A stretch of DNA of 64,000 nucleotides from Topomyia yanbarensis (GCF_030247195.1 NC_080671.1:469770766-469834765); one strand, 5' to 3'. Shown: positions 11,360 to 22,916, numbered from the stretch's first letter. The notes: generated from the letters alone by a model not told the origin. Program-made: numbers and translations.

Positions 11360-14300
11360 TTGATTAACTTTTTTTCGAGCGAAACTCAAACTGTGTCACG
11401 CATGGAAAATAAAACGAACAGCAATGAGTTACACCACTTTTTACCACCCAACCGATGGCAACACAACCGTGATGATGTTGCTTCAATTTTCCACTCACTC
11501 GCTATCCGTGTGATAACAAAATGTTCAATTTGGTGTAAAATTTCATATGCGGCTAGCATTCTTATAAATCTGCTTCGAAATCGATAGAAAACGTTTCCGG
11601 GGCGCTGCACTCGTTGCCAGGCTGGGTATTGATTATTTCCCGTTCCTGTATCTGTGCTCATTCGTGCAACGAAAAAAAAAATATATATCGGAACAAGGTG
11701 GATGAAGTCATGAAAAGCCATTGGATATTTTTCCCCTTAGTTATAACTAAACTACGGGTCAGCAGTTCGCACAATGTACCTACCGAACGGACCGTTGGTC
11801 GATTGCGGGGTTGGGGTTGGGGGATGGGAGGATAACTGATGATACATCGAGTGTTGGCTTTTGTAGCTAGCGAAAAAAAAAATAAGTGAACAGTTAGAGC
11901 TTAAACAAGTTGATCACACGACACAGAAACCACAATCAATGGAAGCCGATCGAACCTTTCACCGTGCAACAAAAGAACTGACTGTGTATGTGTATGCGCG
12001 GGAAACAGGAAGTTGAAACCGTCACCGGAACAGCACGTGTGTAGCTGCTCTGTTCCGGTGCTCTTCGGTGGCGTACCGTTTATTCGTTACCATTATTTGT
12101 TGGCTACAATGGCCATAACAATAATCATAAATCGGGACGGCTGACCTAAGCAGGGACTGAATGAGGCTGATAATGTGTCACATCAAGGAGGGAACTAGTG
12201 ATCTAAAGTGTTGGGAGAAATCAATACGGTGCTTGAGATTTTATATCGACCGTATGTAACCGTTGATTTGATGATAAAAGGCAATTGAATATGCAGGTAC
12301 AATCGTAAAACACCAACTTACTTTGCACTACTCTACATGTCTGCATAAGGAGAAAAATATAGGTGAAATGCCAATTTTTCTTCGCCAAGAGAAAACATAC
12401 TATTATGCATAAAGAACAATAATTTTATAACTTAATTAGTTATGAAATTTGCGTGTCGACTTCGTCTCATCAGAATCCAAAACTAAGTTAGTGCCTGGTC
12501 AAAGCAATAATTTGGAATTTTTCGCACCAAGAGTGTAATCCTTTCAACAATTCACAACGCCATACGCGTTTAACCACCAACATAACACAACTCAAAGGAT
12601 AATTTAGATACCAAAAAATAAGTTTAAATAACAATAATTAATTCTCATTTCTTGGATCAATTTTTCACAACGCTCTGAGAAATAAGTTATCCAAAGACAC
12701 TTCGCAACAGTGCTGGTAGCTGCTGCAGTTAATTTGTCTAATTACACGACATCCCTGGAAATAATGAAGTGATTACGATCACCAAATTAATATCCATTAA
12801 GAGAAACCGAAAATGCGGTGGCTCGAACAAAAAGTCGGAATACGTTGTACTTTCTTTCATCATTCACAATCGCAAACACGCAAAGGATTTCGCGGAATCT
12901 GCTTCTTTGCCAAAAATGGTGCTGCCGTTGATTGATGGGAACACGTTTTCGCGAGACTCTTTGCAACTCGGACCGAGGCTGGGGATGAATTTGTCTTTGC
13001 GATGAGTAATTATGACCATTAGTAATTTGCAGAAAGGCTCGCGAGAGACATACGAATTTAGAGAGAGAGAAAAAAACCGAAACGCCTACTTAGTTCGGAA
13101 GCACCATGGTAGGTAGCCCTGACAAGTGTCTAATCACTGTCAGCGCGATTTTCCCGCAACTTTGGTGCGTGCAATTGATTGCTCTGTGATGTTGGAATTT
13201 AGGCGCAGTTCAAAGTATCGTACTAAGGGAGGTGTTCTGTGCTCAATTCCGTATTTTTAATATAAGAAATTTTTCATTACCTTTAAAAACCTAAACTACG
13301 TCCCTTTTCCGAAAGAAGATGAATCCATTAGAGGATATCATCAATTGATGACAGCTATTATTCCTCGATTCGATATTTCGAGTGAGCTGTAACTGATTGC
13401 TGTAACAATGCCGCGATCCAGTCCGTTTACCATCAATGGAAATAATTCCTCTTTATGAGGCTTCTATTTGGTGGAGCAGACGACAAACAAACAAATCGTT
13501 CATGCGAAAATCAGCCGAATGAATGTTTTTTGTTGAATGAAGCGAGAGGGGAATGGGAAGGCGGGGGTATCTGTTCTCGCAAACAAACACCATCATCGGA
13601 GGGATTTAGCCTTGAGTGGAGTCCCGGACGGTAGTCATCCAAAATCCAAAAAGGAATCTTCCCTCATCGGAGAAGCACTTGTGGCTACGAGTGGGGACCA
13701 GAACGAGGCCCAGGGATTTAGTTTTCCAGATGACAAACGATTACGAGTGATATGTTTGTTTTCAGTGTTGAAAATCTCTTGAAAAATAGACCTTTTCTCG
13801 ATAATACCCATGTGATGATTGAGCAGAGTTCCCTCAGTCCCCAGTTAGTCACTGAGTCGATTCCGGGTTTTCCCACTCCGGTCATGAGCTTGGGACAGAT
13901 CTATGGCCCTTTCACCATTCCGGTAAAAAAAAGATTAAGCCTCTACTCAGTATTTTTGCTGTCATCAGAACCGTCCCTTTGAAACGCAAAGCTCGCATCA
14001 CGAAGATGGCCCTGCTGATGGAGCAACGCAGGAAGTGTATAATTCTGCCATGGGTATAGGCTTATACCCATTTTCCTCCCCTTATCGCATTGCACAGCCT
14101 ACTATCCACTCGGAGGCGGTCGAAATAAAGTGTAGCTTTTATTTCTGCAAACGTATTAAGAGGCACACGAGGAGGATCGTCAACCTGCTACTCAGTGTGA
14201 GGCTGTCATCGCGGATCGTAGAAGAGGCTGACTTTCCACCACGTGACCCCCGCTGCTGTCACCAGAGTGATCCGAATGGCTCGGTTTAGTCACCGTACAC

Positions 14301-14560
14301 TGCTGCTGGGAAAATCTCGGTCCCCAGGACAAAGCTAAACATATCACTGTTTGCCTCTGGACAGAGAGAGATAGAGAGAGAGTGAGGTAGCGTAGGAAGG
14401 TTTTGTAAGTGCCGAGATGAAGCAGACAGGCAGCAGTGATTGTCGAGAAAAAGATATGATTCCGATTATTCCGGCTGAGTGCGCAATGATGTACCTTCTC
14501 GACACAACTTGTTTAGTTTATTCAGTTTCACGGTTCGGTTAGGCTGAGCTTTCGCCGATG
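11360..14560. other. Transposon-poor island, possible host non-coding DNA
   Basis: This 3.2-kb stretch differs from the rest of the window: GC content is higher, there are no transposon ends or protein motifs that I recognise, and short GA tracts occur near 13061 and 14361-14383. It may be intron or upstream DNA of a host gene. Open frames at 11386-11721, 12769-13005, 13537-13982 and 14035-14289 lack known domains and have no convincing splice context, so no coding call is made. Confidence 0.4.
14361..14386. repeat. GA-rich tract
   Basis: GAGA-type repeat (CAGAGAGAGATAGAGAGAGAG). Such tracts bind GAGA-type factors in dipterans, but no promoter can be shown here. Confidence 0.5.
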
Positions 14561-14747
14561 GTTTCGCTGGAGTGTTATTTTGCTTTGGCTGTTTTTTGGA
14601 AAGGGTACTATTTATTATCATGATAGAAGTGGATCAAGTTGGAATTTCGTTGCTGAAAACATTATGAATAATAATTTAAGTTTGTATTTATTTTGACTAA
14701 ATAAGGTACAAGCCGGTGCCCAACAAACTTTATACTAATGATTTCAG

Positions 14748-14940
14748 TTAACTTGCATCGACAGAGACGCGTTCAGAAGACTCTACGAGCTGCCAGCGGT
14801 CAGGCAGTAGTCTGTTAAGCGCACCCTCAATCTGATCGATTATTTCCAGCGCCATATACGGATGTTGGCGAAATTGGATGAACCAGTAGATCATTTGAAT
14901 ACGCCACTGGTGAACATACTTTCGTACAAGCTGGACCAAT
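14748..14940 (-). CDS. Possible terminal exon of a host gene
   Basis: The reverse strand holds a 63-residue frame, reading LVRKYVHQWRIQMIYWFIQF and later QIEGALNRLLPDRWQLVESS, ending in TAA. Its residue pattern (aromatic and charged residues in alternation) looks selected. Just upstream on the same strand is a CTAAT branch-point-like sequence, a pyrimidine-rich run and CAG, as in a fly-type splice acceptor. Against the idea, an exon starting exactly at that CAG meets a TGA in this frame; a second AG about 15 bases on would avoid it. I do not recognise the protein family. It could equally be a transposon remnant. Confidence 0.25.
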
Positions 14941-15014
14941 CAACACTGCGAGCATGAAAGGAGAAAACGAGCAATTAGGATACTCAATTCCGTCGTACCA
15001 GATATACAGCAACA

Positions 15015-15265
15015 CGTTTATTTATTTATTATTTCTTCTGAAGAACCTAAGACATATGTCTTTTCTGTTCACGAATGCACGGTAAGATGAAGTGTGATTA
15101 ACATAGAACTTAAATTGAATTTATGCAAAATAATACTATAATAAATCTAACTAAAATGCTCTATACATGCATTTTTAAACCCTGTTGATGATTCAATAGT
15201 TTGTAATTCATGCGGTAATTGATTCCAGTAGCTAATGCCTCGCACAAAAAGAGAATCAGCGTAAT
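15015..15265 (-). mobile_element. 3' tail of a CR1/L2-group LINE
   Basis: On the reverse strand, 15265 to about 15160 reads [20 protein letters not shown] followed by a short tail and stop, the standard C-terminal signature of CR1, L2 and Jockey-like ORF2 proteins. A 3' untranslated stretch follows, ending in TCAGAAGAAATAATAAATAA, an AAT-rich tail near 15020. The element is 5'-truncated at about 15265, where a GC-rich repeat begins. It resembles the family of copy F but keeps the C-terminal block that F has lost. Confidence 0.65.
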
Positions 15266-15271
15266 GTGATG

Positions 15272-15345
15272 CAGGCCCGACGAGAGGGGGGGTCAGGGGG
15301 GGGCAACTACCCTGGGGCCCGGGTCTGTTTTGGGGGCCCGCATTT
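15272..15345. repeat. GC-rich hAT-like terminus remnant
   Basis: The sequence begins CAGGCCCGACGAGAGGGGG and continues with runs of G and GGGGCCCGG. Starts of the form CAGGGCC followed by G-rich DNA are common at hAT element ends, and related ends occur at 31334 and about 19855-19910. No target duplication was found here. Confidence 0.35.
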
Positions 15346-15429
15346 TTAACTGAATTAAATTTATTTTAATTTAATTGATGAAGTTTATTGTTTCTGTCGA
15401 CACTGCAAATATATTACAATCAACTACTT

Positions 15430-16245
15430 CAACTTTAGCGGCATTAATTGGGGTCGCAATAATACATCATTTCTGTACCCAGACTCATCACACTCATCAA
15501 CTAACACGTGTATCACTCAGCTACTCGACGGTTACAGCACCGCGGGGCTAGTTCAACTATGTGACGTCACTAATGACAACAACTGTATTTTGGATCTTTG
15601 CTTTGGAAGCCAGGAGCTCTCCGATCACTTTGCCGTTTGTCGTGCTCCAGCTCCTCTCGTTAAACTATGCCAACACCACCCTGCTCTTCATTGTTTTCTC
15701 CGAAAATGTGTACCTTGTACATTCGAAGATACCACTGAGAAACTGACATATGCCTATCGCAAGACAGATTTTCGAGGAATGCACATTTTCTTGTCTCGTA
15801 TCAATTGGAATGAAATCTTGTCACAATCTGATGCAAACGCAGCGGCTGAAATTGTTTCGAACGTAATGATTTATGCTATCGACCAGTTTACTCCTAAAAA
15901 ACTCAATCATGGCTGTGAATATCCTCCATGGTCGAATCGTACACTAAAAAAGTTTAAATTGGCCAAAAGGTCAGCTCTAAAAAAGTTTTCGAAATACCGA
16001 ACCGATATGCAAAGAATCAGAATCTTTTTAAATCATTGTTACAAGAGACTTAACAAGTCTCTCTTCAATTCCTACCTTCATCGTATTCAGAGCCACCTTC
16101 GTAACAATCCAAAAAAGTTTTGGAATTACGATAATGAACAGAGGCGTGAGTCAGGTTTACCCACTTCTATGTCGCTGGGTGATTTAGAAGCGACTTCATT
16201 GCCGGACATCTGTGAGTTATTTCGCCAACAATTCAGCAGTGTTTT
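15430..16245 (+). pseudogene. LINE copy E: endonuclease end and linker
   Basis: The frame opens with FNFSGINW (the end of the endonuclease GDFN block) and passes through a Ser/His-rich loop and ILDLCFGSQELSDHFAVCRA, the SDH endonuclease C-terminus with its catalytic D and H. A lysine-rich linker with YPPWSNRTLKKFKLAKRSAL follows, then FWNYDNEQRRESGLP, which leads to the RT. The reading frame is lost in a run of four T at 16242-16245, where one extra base best explains the shift; the correct continuation is in the next frame (NTPRPDGIPSS, the PDGI motif). The first methionine of the open stretch at 15590 is internal. Confidence 0.75.
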
Positions 16246-17799
16246 ACCAATGATACTCTTAATAATCAACAAGTCTCCGCAGCAGCCGACAACATTCCCC
16301 GTAGGACTAGTATTGGACCTCATTTCACGATATCTTCCGATATTGTACAAAAAGCTTGCACAAAACTCAAGTGTTCTAACACTCCTAGACCTGACGGAAT
16401 CCCATCATCTATCATTAAAAAATGCTCGTCGTTGCTTTGCCTACCTCTATCCGTCGTTTTCAATATATCGTTAAGTTCCGGAGTGTTTCCTACCATCTGG
16501 AAATCATCTTACGTTTTTCCGGTTTATAAAAAAGGATCCAAAAGCGGAGTTCCCAATTACCGAGGAATCGCATCTTTATGTGCACTATCGAAATTATTGG
16601 AGCTCATCGTTCTCGAGTTTTTGACACATTGTTGTTCTAGATACATCTCAGAAACTCAACACGGTTTCATTCCCAGGCGATCTACTTGCACTAATTTAGT
16701 AGCCTACACCTCATTTATCGCTCGCTCGCTACAGGATCGATTGCAGGCTGATGCAATATACACCGATCTGTCGGCCGCCTTCAATAAAATCAACCAATGG
16801 CTTCAATCTTACTTGTCAGGCCGTAAAATGTCTGTTAAAATCGGGAATCATTTATCCTCATCCTTCGACGTAACGTCCGGCGTACCTCAAGGCAGCCATA
16901 TCGGTCCTTATATTTTCCTTCTATACATAAACGATCTGCATTCATTGATTAAGTGCTTCAAGGTGTCTTATGCCGATGATTATAAGTTATTCCATATAGT
17001 TAAAAGTTACTCTGATGCTTTGTTTTTGCAATCTCAGTTAGACATTTTCGCTAATTGGTGCATGACTAACAGGATGGTTTTGAATGCCTCGAAGTGTTCT
17101 GTGATTACGTTTGCACGAAAACGCTCCATCGTAACATTCGACTACACTATCTTGCAAAACAAATTAAAAAGAGAAACTACAGTGAAAGATTTAGTGGTTC
17201 TTGTGGATTCAAAGCTTACATTTAAGGATCACATTGCTTTTATCTCGTCTAAGGCTCCGCGTAATCTAGGAGTTATTTTTAGGGTTACTAAGCATTTCAC
17301 TAACGTACAGTGCTTAAAAACGTACTGCTCGCTCGTTCGTTCCACACTGGAATACGCCGCCGTTGTTTGGGCTCCTTTCTACAAGAACAGCATTCAACGC
17401 ATCGAGAGTATTGAGCGTAAATTTGTGCGTTTTGCGCTGCGCCACCTGCCTTGGAGCGATCCCTACAATCTGCCCAGATACGAAGATCGTTGCAACCTCA
17501 TTGGTCTTGAAACACTGTCTTTGCGCCGCAATGTGACCAAAGCGTCTTTTGTCTCTGATCTGTTATTGTCTCGCATTAACTGCCCTGATTTACTCCGTCT
17601 TCTCAACATTGATATTCGCCTCCGAAACCTTCGTTCCTACTGTTTTGTCCGTCTTCCAGTGTCTCGTACTAATTATGGCAAAAATGAACCCGTCAGCAGC
17701 ATGTGTAGAGTGTTCAATCAATGTTACAATGTCTTTGACTTCAATTTGTCTCGCACTTCTTTAAAAAAATTGTTTTCGCGCACCCTTTCCCAAACCTGA
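16246..17799 (+). pseudogene. LINE copy E: reverse transcriptase and C-terminus
   Basis: RT blocks are readable in order: PDGIPSSIIKK, YRGIASLCALSKLLE, TQHGFIPRRSTCTN, IYTDLSAAFNKIN (first catalytic D), GVPQGSHIGPYIFLLYINDL, and the intact YADD box at 16969-16980, then the thumb and CAAVVWAPFYKN-like C-terminal blocks to a TGA after TLSQT. The protein would prime and copy LINE RNA at the target. Relative to copy G about 22 residues are missing between FNKIN and WLQSYLSG (near 16790-16800), removing part of the palm, so the enzyme is probably dead despite its YADD. Apart from that the frame is open for over 500 codons, which suggests modest age. Confidence 0.85.
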
Positions 17800-18015
17800 T
17801 AGTGTTAGCCAATTTTTTATGTTAATGTTAATACTTTACCTATGTAAGATAGAGTTTAAGAAGTGTTTATTTTAAGCAGTGTTTAGTGTTAGTCATTGTA
17901 TCATTTGGTTTGTTTGTTAAATGTTGATACCTAAAAGATAGAGGTTTTGTGCCTACGGGAGAAGGAGCTTTTGAAAATCCACTCCCGCGGCTTTTTCCCT
18001 CTCAATAATAATAAC

Positions 18016-19670
18016 TACGTTCCAATCGTTCCAATGGTTTTCTGAAGTACGTGAACGTAACCCAATTAGATTCATTCAACAGTGCAATAGAACCATTCTG
18101 GTTTCATTTATCGCAAGTGTTTGTCAAAGTGTACAGTATGAAGTTGTTTACAATTTATCATATTCTTAGCTAATGTTACTAATAAAAGTTGGATATTTTC
18201 GGAATGGGGTTGACGAGTAGATGACGAAAATCAATGAATGAAGCCACTTTGAAAACCAAGATGGCGAATTCCAGTTAAGACATCTCTATAACCTAAAATA
18301 TTGACATTTTCGAAAAAAGATAATCATAGAATAGATATAGGTATATTGATTTGTGATGCGGATGATATGATTATAGAAAACTTCTCTGAACCAGAAGACG
18401 CTATATTAGCCTTCAAAAGGGCATCGCTCATCTACTCGGCAAACCCGCTTAAAAATACCCTCATAGTTTATACAGATATTGTTTGAAATAGCTCCAAGGT
18501 ACCATTTCTATCATCTACTCATTAAGCCCGTTTCAAAAATTCCCAAATTGTTAGGGTTATCGAGATTATTGTTCAATCGGAAGTCTCCATCCTGGATTTC
18601 AAAAAGGTGCCAAATATCCATTTTCATCATGTACTTGTCAAGCCCGTTCCGGAAATACCCATATTGTTAGGGTTATCGATAATGTTGCTTAACCAACGAA
18701 TTTTGATAAGAATGTGAAGCGAATTTTTTATGATCTAAATCCCAAAAAACGAACTAATTCAATTTACGAACCCTTGGCTTGGTCCGTAAATAGAGGTTCC
18801 AGTGTACACATTTGATGCAGAAAAATGTGGGAATTGAACTAGATACTTATTCTACCTATTAGTATTCACCAAAAGTTGAAACTCTTTCTCTCACAACTCT
18901 CTGTCTCAGTCTTTTTAACAGCAGACTTCGCTGTTGGATCCCATTCATCGCATTCGGAATGTTTTCTCTCTGAATGTTAGCGCAAACGTAACAACTGATT
19001 CCAAAACCGATTTTACCATGTTCAGAAACCAATAAAGAAAATTCGTTCAGGTCATAGTGACAACTGCAATAGCTGCATCCAGTGCCTCAAAATCATCAAC
19101 ATGTACCAACAATAAGAAACAAGGCAGCATCAGTGGTGCGAAATTTTACATTCAGTTGCCTATTTCTGATTAATTTGCTGAATTTAATATTCAGTTTCAA
19201 TGCTTCCCTCATTCATTCACTTCCAAACTGACTGAAATTTTATGCAGAATCGAATGGTTGAGTGCAGAGGAAATATAAATTCACTCACAAACCAAAGCAT
19301 TCATTTGTTATTATGTGGACAGTTTGAAAGCAGAAGTTCTTTTACATTTTCGAGCATAACTGAACTGCATAATCTATATCTGGTGCACTTTTGCTTGATG
19401 ATCTCAGAGCGGACGGACGAGGAAAACAAACAAACCTTCGATTCATCGCGGCGGGAATAAATGGAATTTTATTTCTCTTTCAAGCTCACGAAGGGATGTC
19501 AATTTTTCTAAGCTCGGATTCTGAGCAGCATTAACGATGGTAGCATTAACGTGCGTCAAGGGAGTATGAACGATGGCGATATGGACTGTATGGCAATGTC
19601 GCAAAAAAGGTTTCCAATTGCAATGGCAAATCGGACGCAAGTCATTCTAATCGCCAGCCACAAACAAATA
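18016..19670. other. Spacer with a decayed minisatellite
   Basis: No gene is recognised. A degenerate tandem array occupies 18430-18710. The rest is AT-rich and unassigned. Confidence 0.5.
18430..18710. repeat. Degenerate minisatellite, ~80-120 bp period
   Basis: Three diverged units share the words CTACT..AAGCCCGTTTC, AATTCCC and TTGTTAGGGTTATCGA; they begin near 18434, 18514 and 18630. Spacing is uneven because of indels. Isolated related words occur upstream near 18250-18300. Confidence 0.6.
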
Positions 19671-19780
19671 TTCCATTATTATTTTTATTTTTTTCATCTA
19701 TTACTTATTTAAAATACTGACGACTCTGGTAAGCTAACGCATTGAATCGTATCAAATAAACAATTTTCATAAAAAATAGT

Positions 19781-20221
19781 TTAATTGAAACGGTTGCATT
19801 TGTATAGTTCCTCTAATCGATGTTGAAATAAGAAGTCATATATGGTACGGCCCGTCAGTACTTCGAACCCCGGGGCCCGGCGCGGCTCTCGACGGCCCTG
19901 ATGTGATGTTCTGCACCGACTAATTACGAATTTTCTTCCTCTTTGGCTTCGGAGAGCGAATATTTTTTCACATAAATATCCAGGAAACCTATGGTTAACT
20001 ACATTATGCAACAGCAAAACGGTTCTCATTCTGACAAAATTGTCAAATGAACATCCAATCAATGTCTTTTGCAAGTGAGTCACGGAAGAGTAACGATTTA
20101 AGTTGAAAACGAAGCGAATACAACAATTCAGTGCAATTTTTAAGCGATTGAGGGCATATGCGGATGATTGTGACAATATAAAATCACAAAATATAAAGTG
20201 TGGATAGATAAAATTTTTAAA
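19781..20221 (-). pseudogene. LINE copy F: C-terminal region of ORF2
   Basis: The frame enters from the pogo-like insertion with FIYPHFIFCDFILS, then LNRLKIALNCCIRFVFNLNR and RTVLLLHNVVNHRFPGYL, the C-terminal blocks that follow the RT thumb in CR1-group LINEs. After RGRKFVISRCRTSH the expected RGI..WN..P block is missing. In its place is a GC-rich stretch (about 19855-19910) that resembles a hAT terminus, giving an artificial tail. The stop is at 19781. Confidence 0.75.
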
Positions 20222-20223
20222 TA

Positions 20224-21964
20224 CAGTTAACTCTCTCTATGTCGATATTCTCTATGTCGATATTTTTCTCTATCTCGATTATTTCGTGGGTCTCTTCAGA
20301 TCGCACGTATAAAAACTCCTCTATGTCGATATTTTCTCTATCTCGATATCTCCCTATCTCGATGTACCTAGCTTTATATTTGCCTGCATTATTCTCTCTC
20401 TATGTCGATGTGTTTTTGTTTTCTCTCATGACATCACAAAGCATATACATAATGAAATGAAAATTGGTGATCAGGGCGCTAAGTCCTATATCAATATTCT
20501 GCATGTATGGGCAGTAAAGACATGATTTGCGGTAAAGTGGATATTCAATGTTTTCCAACGAGACTTTGTAAAACGAATTCATCTTAATCTGCATATATCG
20601 AGGTTTTCTAGAAATTATGCATTTTTGGGTTCAAAGTTTTGACTTTAACGTGCTATAAAAATATTTAAAATGCAGCCATCTGTAGCACAGAAATCATACT
20701 TTCGTGGTCAAAAAAATTTCAATTAGGGGAACATGCGGAGATTTGACCAAGCGCAGAATTCGATTATTGGATATGACGTGTTCTATTAGGTTCTTATTTT
20801 TTTCAAAAATATTTTTATGCTAGTTTCGGTCCGTTAAGGTAATTTTAAAAGTTTGGAATGAAAAATTCTTTCCTTATAGAAAAGATTCCGTATTTAATAA
20901 ATTCGCGTTAAATGATGTAATTTTTTATCAAACTTTGTATGCACATATCCACTCGCCTAATAATTACTTCTAAAATACTCATACATTATATAGACTTTAT
21001 GAACTAGTGAAATGATTTTACATACATCGGAATATTTAAATAGTTATTACTAAAATTTGCACGAGATTGAACGCAATAACTAATGATGGGGAGACTTGAC
21101 CAAGATTTTATGGGAAGACGTGACCAAGTGGCAATAGGCCGATGAAAGATAAAATTTATCTGATATTTACTATGCTGTCGTACCTACTGTTAGTGTTAAT
21201 CACCTCACAAAAAATCCCACATCAAACATCAGTCTATATCTTGTTGTACTAGTAAACAAAGTTAGTAGTAATATGGCTGATTTCGTGACGTGTTAATATG
21301 CAATGTAAGCAGAACAGTTAATCCTTAAAAGGAAATGCATTAAACACAGTCGAAATTTATGAAATGCAACCCTTTTTATATTTTTACTGCTACCTAATGG
21401 CCTCGACAATATGGAAAAAAGGATTACAGTATTATTTATGTCATTTTTTGTTCTGATTTTTCAAAATTCTCTTGGTCAAGTCTCCCCAGGCATTGGACAG
21501 GTCTCCCCGCATTGGGGAGACTTGACAAAAAACGATCTCAAACTTTTATAACTCTTGAAAAAGTAAATTAAAAATTCCGCAAAGAATTATGAACACGAAT
21601 AATACCTTTTTACATTATATCTCAATGACTTTGGAAGGATTGAAAACTTTTTTAGAGATTTATGTAGGTTTAGCTGAAAACCTGGTCAAGTTTCCCCATG
21701 TTCCCTTACATGTGGGGCAGAATGATAAACTGCAAATAAGGGATTCCTTCTCAAACGGCAAATTTGATGTTTTGCAGTGCGTGTGCTTTTTACCTCGTCG
21801 TCTACGACCCTACTCCCCCCAATACGAGCATCTATCTTCATTTCCCGGTATGCATTATGATGTCCTGAAGGAAAAGTTGTCTCAAAGAAAATCATTGTGT
21901 TCTATATGTCGATCTCTCCCTATGTCGATGGTCCCTTCAATATCGACATAGAGAGAGTTAACTG
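20224..21964. mobile_element. Pogo/Tigger-like non-autonomous DNA element with TA target duplication
   Basis: The ends are inverted copies of CAGTTAACTCTCTCTATGTC extended by CGATATT. They are flanked by TA at 20222-20223 and 21965-21966. Near both ends the word CTCTATGTCGATAT or CTATCTCGAT recurs, a subterminal array of likely transposase binding sites, longer on the left (20230-20412). No transposase frame is seen. The CAGT start, TA target and TCGA-rich subterminal words fit the pogo/Tigger branch of Tc1/mariner. Dropping the element plus one TA joins LINE F in frame, so the insertion is precise. About 980 bp of its 1741 bp is a second nested element. Confidence 0.85.
20726..21706. mobile_element. 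TA-flanked element, GACTTGACC family, copy 1
   Basis: Left end GGGGAACATGCGGAGATTTG, right end the complement of AGGGAACATGGGGAAACTTG, flanked by TA at 20724-20725 and 21707-21708. The phrase GGGGAGACTTGACCAAG or its complement also occurs internally near 21090-21125, 21475-21495 and 21510-21532. There is no clear transposase frame. Copies 2 (45727-45914 plus 52045-52612) and 3 (59648-61540) share the interior, including the sequence around GCGTTAAATGATG and the block ending CTTGGTCAAGTCTCCCC. It is inserted within the pogo-like element, so it is younger than that one. Confidence 0.8.
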
Positions 21965-21966
21965 TA

Positions 21967-22663
21967 GCATGATTTTCGTAGACAAGTGAAGGCAATTGGC
22001 TTTCAATCGAATTAAACGCAGACTGGCATATATTTTGCCGCACTGCTTTAATATGAATGCATCCCATTCAAAATTACTTTGAATCGTTACACCTAAACTA
22101 GTTGCTAAATTGGTGAACTGAATTCGGCTTCCGTTCAGAAATATTTCTGGCTGATAGCTTTGATTGTTCCTTCGTGAAATGCGCACAGCTTGTGTTTTCT
22201 CAGCGTTTATCAATAGGGAATTCTCATTCGCCCAGGCATAAATTTTTGCTAAATTGAAGTTTATCAGGCTGGCTGCTTGTTCTTTTGTTAGATTAGTACA
22301 GTCAAAGTATATTTGTACATCATCTGCAAACAGATGCCCTTTACAGTTGGTTAAGTTATTCGGCAAATCGTGTATATACATAGAAAATAAAATAGGGCCA
22401 AGAACTGATCCTTGTGGCACTCCCGAGTGAACAGGTAGATACTCAGAATATTTTCCATTATTAAAAACTGTCTGATGCCTTTCCGTTAAATATGATTGGA
22501 TCATTTGAACAGCACCATCGTGAAAACCAAAAAGCATTTTTAGCTTGTAACATAGCTTTTTATGAGAGATGGTATCAAACGCTTTGGAGAAATCCAAAAG
22601 GAGTAGAACAGCCATTCCGCCTTTGTCTAGAGGCGAACCAATATCATCACATACCTTTAACAT
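21967..22663 (-). pseudogene. LINE copy F: reverse transcriptase palm
   Basis: Blocks in order: VLLLLDFSKAFDTISHKKL (first catalytic D), SGVPQGSVLGPILFSMYIHD, and LFADDVQIYF with the catalytic FADD box at 22319-22330, followed by INAEKTQAVRIS and SLGVTIQSNFEW of the thumb. The phenylalanine before ADD is a common variant in the CR1/L2 group. The frame runs until the pogo-like element interrupts it at KIML. Upstream, between 22664 and 22916, the blocks FPYAWKISKIIPIKKK and LMHKHQSGYRH are readable only with stops and at least two frame changes. Confidence 0.85.
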
Positions 22664-22916
22664 AGCTGTTTAAATACTGTGGTTATGACGATATCCAGAT
22701 TGATGTTTGTGCATTAAATTGTTTGCTGCTACAAAACTACTAAATTGATTTTTTTAATATTCGCTCAAAAGCTTTAGAAAGAGCGCATAAGATGTTTACA
22801 GGTCTTAAGTTATTAAGGGAGTCTTTTTCTTGATCGGTATTATTTTCGAGATCTTCCAAGCATAAGGAAATGTACTAGTCTTAATAATTTGATTGAAAAT
22901 GTGTCTTATAGGTTTT

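Larger units (their letters stand above)
15422..18015 (+). mobile_element. CR1/L2-group non-LTR retrotransposon, copy E, 5'-truncated
   Basis: Forward-strand LINE starting inside the endonuclease and ending in a short AAT tail after a 3' untranslated region with GTGCCTACGGGAGAAGGAG. The protein has no RNase H. Its reverse transcriptase closely resembles copy G (47.8-49.2 kb), and a third C-terminal remnant of the type lies at 39.8-39.94 kb. The 5' junction at about 15422 falls in the GDFN endonuclease motif, consistent with incomplete reverse transcription at insertion. The exact clade (Kiri, L2, other CR1 group) cannot be fixed by eye. Confidence 0.85.

Noticed and set aside
11386..11721. 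Reverse-strand 111-residue frame in the transposon-poor island
   Set aside because: No domain, low-complexity start (FFF run) and no splice signals that would support an exon.
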